Shown here one piece after another: positions 61,104-64,000 of a stretch of 64,000 nucleotides of DNA. A program made the position numbers and the translations under genes. Under the pieces are notes generated by a model. The model saw nothing but the letters and a program-made list of their open reading frames with translations, made no database searches and was not told where the DNA came from. Origin of the DNA: DASVFB01 sp963766345 (GTDB taxonomy: Bacteria; Actinomycetota; Thermoleophilia; Gaiellales; Gaiellaceae); assembly GCA_963766345.1 (NCBI GenBank), contig CAVXZL010000012.1:248001-312000 (forward strand), given 5' to 3'. The first letter of the stretch is position 1. Every line of letters starts with the position of its first letter.

Positions 61104-61655
61104 ATGAGCACGATCGCAGCAACGACGACAGCCATTCCGACCGGCACCTGGAACGTCGATCCGGTGCACTCGCAGGTCGGTTTCGCCGTCGAGTACATGA
61201 TCGGCACGTTCCGCGGCAGCTTCTCGCCCGTCGAGGGCGCGCTGACGGTCGGCGAGGACGGCACGACGGAGCTGAAGGGCTCCGCACACGCGACGAGCGT
61301 CAAGGTGCAGGACGACAACCTCGGCGCGCACCTGCTCTCGCCCGACTTCTTCGACGCCGAGCGGGCGCCGGAGCTCAGCTTCTCCGCGGGCCGCATCGAC
61401 CGCCACGACGACCACCTGACGGTGAACGGCGAGCTGACGGTCAAGGGCATCACCCAGCCGGTCACGCTCACCGGCACGATCGCCGACCCGATCGAGGACG
61501 CGTACGGCAACGACCGCATCGGCCTCTCGCTCGAGACGATCGTCGACCGGACGAGCTTCGGCCTGAACTGGAACCTCGCACTCCCGAACGGCAAGCCGGC
61601 GCTCGCGAACGATGTGAAGCTGACGGCCGAGCTCTACCTCGTGAGGGAGGCGTAG
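61104..61655 (+). CDS. YceI family protein
   Basis: 183 residues; GAAGGAGG precedes the ATG. The lipocalin-like YceI pattern is complete: GTWNVDPVHSQVGFAVEYMI, GTFRGSFSPVEGAL, HLLSPDFFDAERAPELSF, GELTVKGITQPVTL and the final DVKLTAELYLVR. YceI proteins bind polyisoprenoid or amphiphilic ligands; no signal peptide is present, so this copy is cytoplasmic. It is the first gene of the MarR-controlled rightward unit and is followed five bases later by an FMN reductase. Confidence 0.9.
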   Translation: MSTIAATTTAIPTGTWNVDPVHSQVGFAVEYMIGTFRGSFSPVEGALTVGEDGTTELKGSAHATSVKVQDDNLGAHLLSPDFFDAERAPELSFSAGRIDRHDDHLTVNGELTVKGITQPVTLTGTIADPIEDAYGNDRIGLSLETIVDRTSFGLNWNLALPNGKPALANDVKLTAELYLVREA

Positions 61656-61660
61656 GACAC

Positions 61661-62200
61661 ATGACGATCCTCGGCATCTCCGGCAGCCTGCGGCACGACT
61701 CGTACAACTCGATGCTTCTCCGCAACGTGCCGCTCGAGCTGGAGCTCTGGGACGGGCTCAGGGAGATCCCGCCCTACGACGAGGACGACGACGTCGAGCC
61801 GGCGCCTCCGGCGGTCGCGCGGATGCGTGCGGCCGTCGCCGGCGCCGACGCGATCGTGTTCGCGACGCCCGAGTACAACGCGTCGGTGCCCGGACAGCTC
61901 AAGAACGCCGTGGACTGGCTCTCGCGCCCGCGCGTCGGCGCGGCGCTGCAGAACAAGCCCGTGGCAGTGATCGGCGCCAGCACCGGCGCCTTCGGCGCAG
62001 TCTGGGCGCAGGCCGAGCTCCGGAAGGTGCTCGCGACCGCGGGAGCGCGCGTCGTCGACGCCGAGGTTGCCGTGGGCCACGCCCAGGAGCGCTTCGACGC
62101 GGACGGCGAGCTCGTCGACGAGAACCTGAAGGAGCAGCTGCAGGAGGCGGTCGACACGCTGCTCGCCGAGCTTCCGGCACGCGTGCCGGTCGCGGCGTAG
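61661..62200 (+). CDS. NAD(P)H-dependent FMN reductase (flavodoxin-like)
   Basis: 179 residues. FMN-binding motifs ILGISGSLRHDSYNSMLL (phosphate loop) and FATPEYNASVPGQLKNAVDW are those of the NADPH-dependent FMN reductase/azoreductase family; GASTGAFGAVWAQAELRKVL completes the fold. The enzymes reduce flavin or quinones by two electrons. It follows YceI closely, so both would be induced when the MarR protein leaves the operator. Together with the aldo/keto reductase this suggests a response to quinones, electrophiles or oxidants. Confidence 0.9.
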   Translation: MTILGISGSLRHDSYNSMLLRNVPLELELWDGLREIPPYDEDDDVEPAPPAVARMRAAVAGADAIVFATPEYNASVPGQLKNAVDWLSRPRVGAALQNKPVAVIGASTGAFGAVWAQAELRKVLATAGARVVDAEVAVGHAQERFDADGELVDENLKEQLQEAVDTLLAELPARVPVAA

Positions 62201-62225
62201 CGGGTTTGTCTGCTACGGATTCCCC

Positions 62226-62867
62226 GTGGCAGACGACTGGCGCCTCACGGCACGGCTGACGGACGAGAGCACGCGAAGGCTGCTCGAGCAACTGCGCGAG
62301 CACGACGCGGACGATGCCGTCCGGCACCGCCTCGGCGGCGCCGTCGCGGTGAGCGGCGAGGGCAACACCGTCTACGCGTACGCGGATACCGCGGACGCGA
62401 TCCACGAGGCCGAGTCGGTCGTCCGTGCGCTGCTCGCAGAGCACGGTGTCGAGGCGCAGGTCTCGGTCGACCGCTGGCACGATCTCGAGCAACGGTGGGA
62501 GGACGAGTCCGTGCCCCTGCCGCAGACGGAGGCCGAGCGCGAGGCCGAGCGCGAGCGCCTCGACGAGACCGAGGAGGCCGAGTCACGTGACAGCGGCCGC
62601 GCGCTCTGGGAGGTGCGGCTGGAGCTGCCGTCGCACGGCCGGACGCGCGAGCTCGCGGACCGGCTCGAGCAGGAGGGGCTGCACGTGATCAGGCGCTGGA
62701 CGTTCCTGCTCGTCGGGGCGGACTCCGAGGACGACGCGCGGGAGCTCGCCGAGCGGTTGCAGAACGAAGCACCCGACGCGGCGATTCAGGTCGAGCCGAG
62801 CGGCGAGATGATCGCGGAGGTCGCGCCCGGGAACCCGTTCGCGATCTTCGGCGGCCTCGCGGGCTAA
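62226..62867 (+). CDS. Cytoplasmic protein of unknown function
   Basis: 213 residues from a GTG. Very acidic. Two similar alpha/beta halves: residues 1-85 contain WRLTARLTDESTRRLLEQL and AIHEAESVVRALLAEHGVE, residues 125-205 contain WEVRLELPSHGRTRELADRL and DDARELAERLQNEAPDA. A charged linker (EAEREAERERLDETEEAE) lies between them. Each half looks like a small ferredoxin-like (beta-alpha-beta) domain. No family recognised with certainty. It may be co-transcribed with the FMN reductase (25-base gap). Confidence 0.7.
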   Translation: MADDWRLTARLTDESTRRLLEQLREHDADDAVRHRLGGAVAVSGEGNTVYAYADTADAIHEAESVVRALLAEHGVEAQVSVDRWHDLEQRWEDESVPLPQTEAEREAERERLDETEEAESRDSGRALWEVRLELPSHGRTRELADRLEQEGLHVIRRWTFLLVGADSEDDARELAERLQNEAPDAAIQVEPSGEMIAEVAPGNPFAIFGGLAG

Positions 62868-62922
62868 GAGCCTCTACATCCCAGAAAGGTTTTTTCGGGC
62901 AGCGGTCGAAGACAGCCGCATC

Positions 62923-63594
62923 ATGACTCCTGAGCTCCAACGAAAGCTGGCAGTCGAGTTCATCGGGATGTTCATCTTCCTGTTCACGGTCGGAATGGCG
63001 ACCAACAAGGCGGGCGCCGGAGCCCTGGCGCCGCTCGCGATCGGATCCGTCCTCATGGTGATGGTGTTCGCGGGCGGTCACGTGTCCGGCGGCCACTTCA
63101 ACCCCGCGGTGAGCGCCGCGGTGTTCCTGCGCGGGAGGATGGCCGCGAACGAGTTCGGCGCCTATGTCCTGACGCAGTTCGTCGCCGCAGCGATCGCAGG
63201 TGTGCTGGTTCGGTACGTCGGCGGCCGCGAACCACACGCGATCGTCGCGAGCTCGGGCAAGATGCTGATCGTCGAGTTCATCTTCACGTTCGCGCTCGCC
63301 TGGGTCGTCCTGCATGTCGCGACCGCCCGCGGGACGGAAGGCAACTCGTACTACGGGCTCGCCATCGGCTTCACCGTTCTGACGGGCGCGTTCGCCGTGG
63401 GCGGCATCTCGGGGGGCGCCTTCAACCCTGCAATCGCGCTCGGCGCGATGGTGACCGGCCTCTTCGAATGGGGCAACATCTGGATCTACCTGATCGCCGA
63501 CTTCCTCGGCGCCGCCGCAGCCGCGTACGCATTCCTGTTCGTCCTCCCGGCCGAGAAGATGGCCGGAGACATCGAGGCCGCGAGCACCGAGTAA
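62923..63594 (+). CDS. Aquaporin (MIP family channel)
   Basis: 223 residues with six membrane helices. Both NPA half-helices are present: GGHVSGGHFNPAVSAAVF and GISGGAFNPAIALGAMV. The residues after the second NPA (Ile-Ala) and the short loops are more like a water channel than a glycerol facilitator, but selectivity cannot be settled here. Start: ATG at 62923, preceded by a T-rich stretch. Single gene, followed 41 bases later by a zinc-ribbon protein. Confidence 0.9.
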   Translation: MTPELQRKLAVEFIGMFIFLFTVGMATNKAGAGALAPLAIGSVLMVMVFAGGHVSGGHFNPAVSAAVFLRGRMAANEFGAYVLTQFVAAAIAGVLVRYVGGREPHAIVASSGKMLIVEFIFTFALAWVVLHVATARGTEGNSYYGLAIGFTVLTGAFAVGGISGGAFNPAIALGAMVTGLFEWGNIWIYLIADFLGAAAAAYAFLFVLPAEKMAGDIEAASTE

Positions 63595-63635
63595 ACCGCT
63601 GCCGGCCCGACGGCGGTCGTCGCTACCCTGAGGAC

Positions 63636-63809
63636 GTGGCCGAGGGCGCGCGCAACGAAGAGGTGTTCGAAGTGGAGTGCCCGCATTGCCACAAGCACTT
63701 CCAGGCCGAGCTGCTCGGCCCACTCTCACCGCGGCAGGCGGGCTTCAAGTGCCCGCACTGCAGGCTGTTCGTCAGCTACGACAGAGCGCCGAAGCCAACC
63801 TCCGGTTGA
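63636..63809 (+). CDS. Small zinc-ribbon protein
   Basis: 57 residues from a GTG. Two CPHC knuckles (VECPHCHKHFQAEL and FKCPHCRLFVSYDR) 24 residues apart make a rubredoxin-like zinc ribbon covering nearly the whole protein. Such small ribbons often bind nucleic acids or other proteins; no specific role is evident. It converges on the sigma factor gene. Confidence 0.72.
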   Translation: MAEGARNEEVFEVECPHCHKHFQAELLGPLSPRQAGFKCPHCRLFVSYDRAPKPTSG

Positions 63810-63834
63810 CGACCCGCCGGCGGCTGCGTCGTCA
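63807..63834. terminator. Possible bidirectional hairpin between zinc ribbon and sigma factor
   Basis: TGACGAC (63807-63813) and GTCGTCA (63828-63834) pair perfectly and include both stop codons; the loop itself contains the self-complementary CCGCCGGCGG. It would serve both convergent genes. Confidence 0.5.
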
Positions 63835-64000
63835 GACGCAGTCTTTGAGCCCTTGCGCCTCCGGTAGGGACTCGAGCTTCTTCAGCGTGTTGTTCTCGAT
63901 CTGGCGGATGCGTTCACGCGTCACGCCGAATGCGCGGCCGACCTCCTCGAGCGTGCACGGCTGCTCGCCGAGCAGCCCGAAGCGCAGCTCGATCACCTGA
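63832..64000 (-). CDS. C-terminus of a primary-type sigma-70 factor (partial)
   Basis: The window's end cuts the gene; 55 C-terminal residues are visible. They contain sigma region 4.2: VIELRFGLLGEQPCTLEEVG, then FGVTRERIRQIENNTLKKLE, which is the -35-binding helix-turn-helix of RpoD/HrdB-type factors. The GVTRERIRQIE sequence is diagnostic. The last residues (SLPEAQGLKDCV) are a short tail. Whether it is the principal or an alternative group 2 sigma factor cannot be decided from this part. Confidence 0.9.
   Translation of the reverse strand, partial: QVIELRFGLLGEQPCTLEEVGRAFGVTRERIRQIENNTLKKLESLPEAQGLKDCV

Noticed and set aside
62868..62922. T-rich stretch before the aquaporin gene as a terminator or riboswitch
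   Set aside because: No stable stem precedes the T-run and no aptamer-like structure is visible in the 55-base gap.

Overview
The window is high-G+C bacterial DNA with densely packed genes, many ATGA/GTGA/TTGA stop-start overlaps, GTG/TTG starts and GGAGG-type ribosome binding sites. Gene content (NarL-type two-component pairs, MMPL transporter, DUF302/ArsR/DsrE sulfur genes, actinobacterial-style secreted proteins, primary sigma factor) points to an actinobacterium. Class Thermoleophilia (Gaiellales/Solirubrobacterales-like) is my best guess, but that is inference from general resemblance. No rRNA, tRNA, CRISPR array or transposase gene was seen.

Layout. 1-843: tail of an MFS exporter and a YceH-like protein. 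824-6562: a redox/sulfur locus. A minus-strand operon (ArsR regulator, glutaredoxin-like, DUF302, thioredoxin-TPR, PIG-V-like glycosyltransferase, remnant of a hybrid kinase) faces a plus-strand operon (sulfide:quinone oxidoreductase-like flavoprotein, TusE/DsrC-like, DsrE-like) across a perfect inverted-repeat operator. 6623-9746: HAD phosphomutase plus GH65 disaccharide phosphorylase. 9938-12966: three secreted proteins. 13031-17825: MMPL transporter, sensor kinase/regulator pair, small His/Gly-rich secreted peptide. 17928-20841: zinc alcohol dehydrogenase, DUF4037 protein, GntR regulator. 20958-28152: complete peptide ABC transporter operon ending in a gamma-glutamyltransferase. 28383-34923: divergent kinase/regulator, globin, GrpB-like, L,D-transpeptidase-like, carboxylate-amine ligase, another kinase. 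34931-38707: small and secreted genes, sulfotransferase, DsbA/DsbB pair. 38723-50960: L,D-transpeptidase and two giant Ig-repeat surface proteins (about 1390 and 2125 residues). 51314-58437: D-2-hydroxyacid dehydrogenase and two paralogous membrane sulfatase-fold proteins around a methyltransferase and a small membrane protein. 58456-64000: GNAT-AAA+ fusion, aldo/keto reductase-MarR operon divergent from YceI and FMN reductase, an unknown protein, aquaporin, zinc ribbon, and the C-terminus of a primary sigma factor.

The most distinctive region is 38.7-51 kb. An L,D-transpeptidase gene precedes repeat protein A, and a decayed transpeptidase 3' end precedes repeat protein B, as if an enzyme-plus-giant-surface-protein cassette was duplicated in tandem. 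Both proteins carry near-identical DUF11-like C-termini with a Pro/Lys-rich tail and no LPXTG or membrane anchor. The sulfur locus and the mirrored MarR promoter give clear, testable regulatory predictions.

Caution: at least nine single-base frameshifts interrupt otherwise well-conserved proteins (near 6905, 9593, 11040, 12190, 36059, 36170, 36209, 45290 and 48548). Eight look like one extra base. Three of them lie within about 150 bases and restore the original frame, so I read most as sequence errors and annotate the genes as intact across them.
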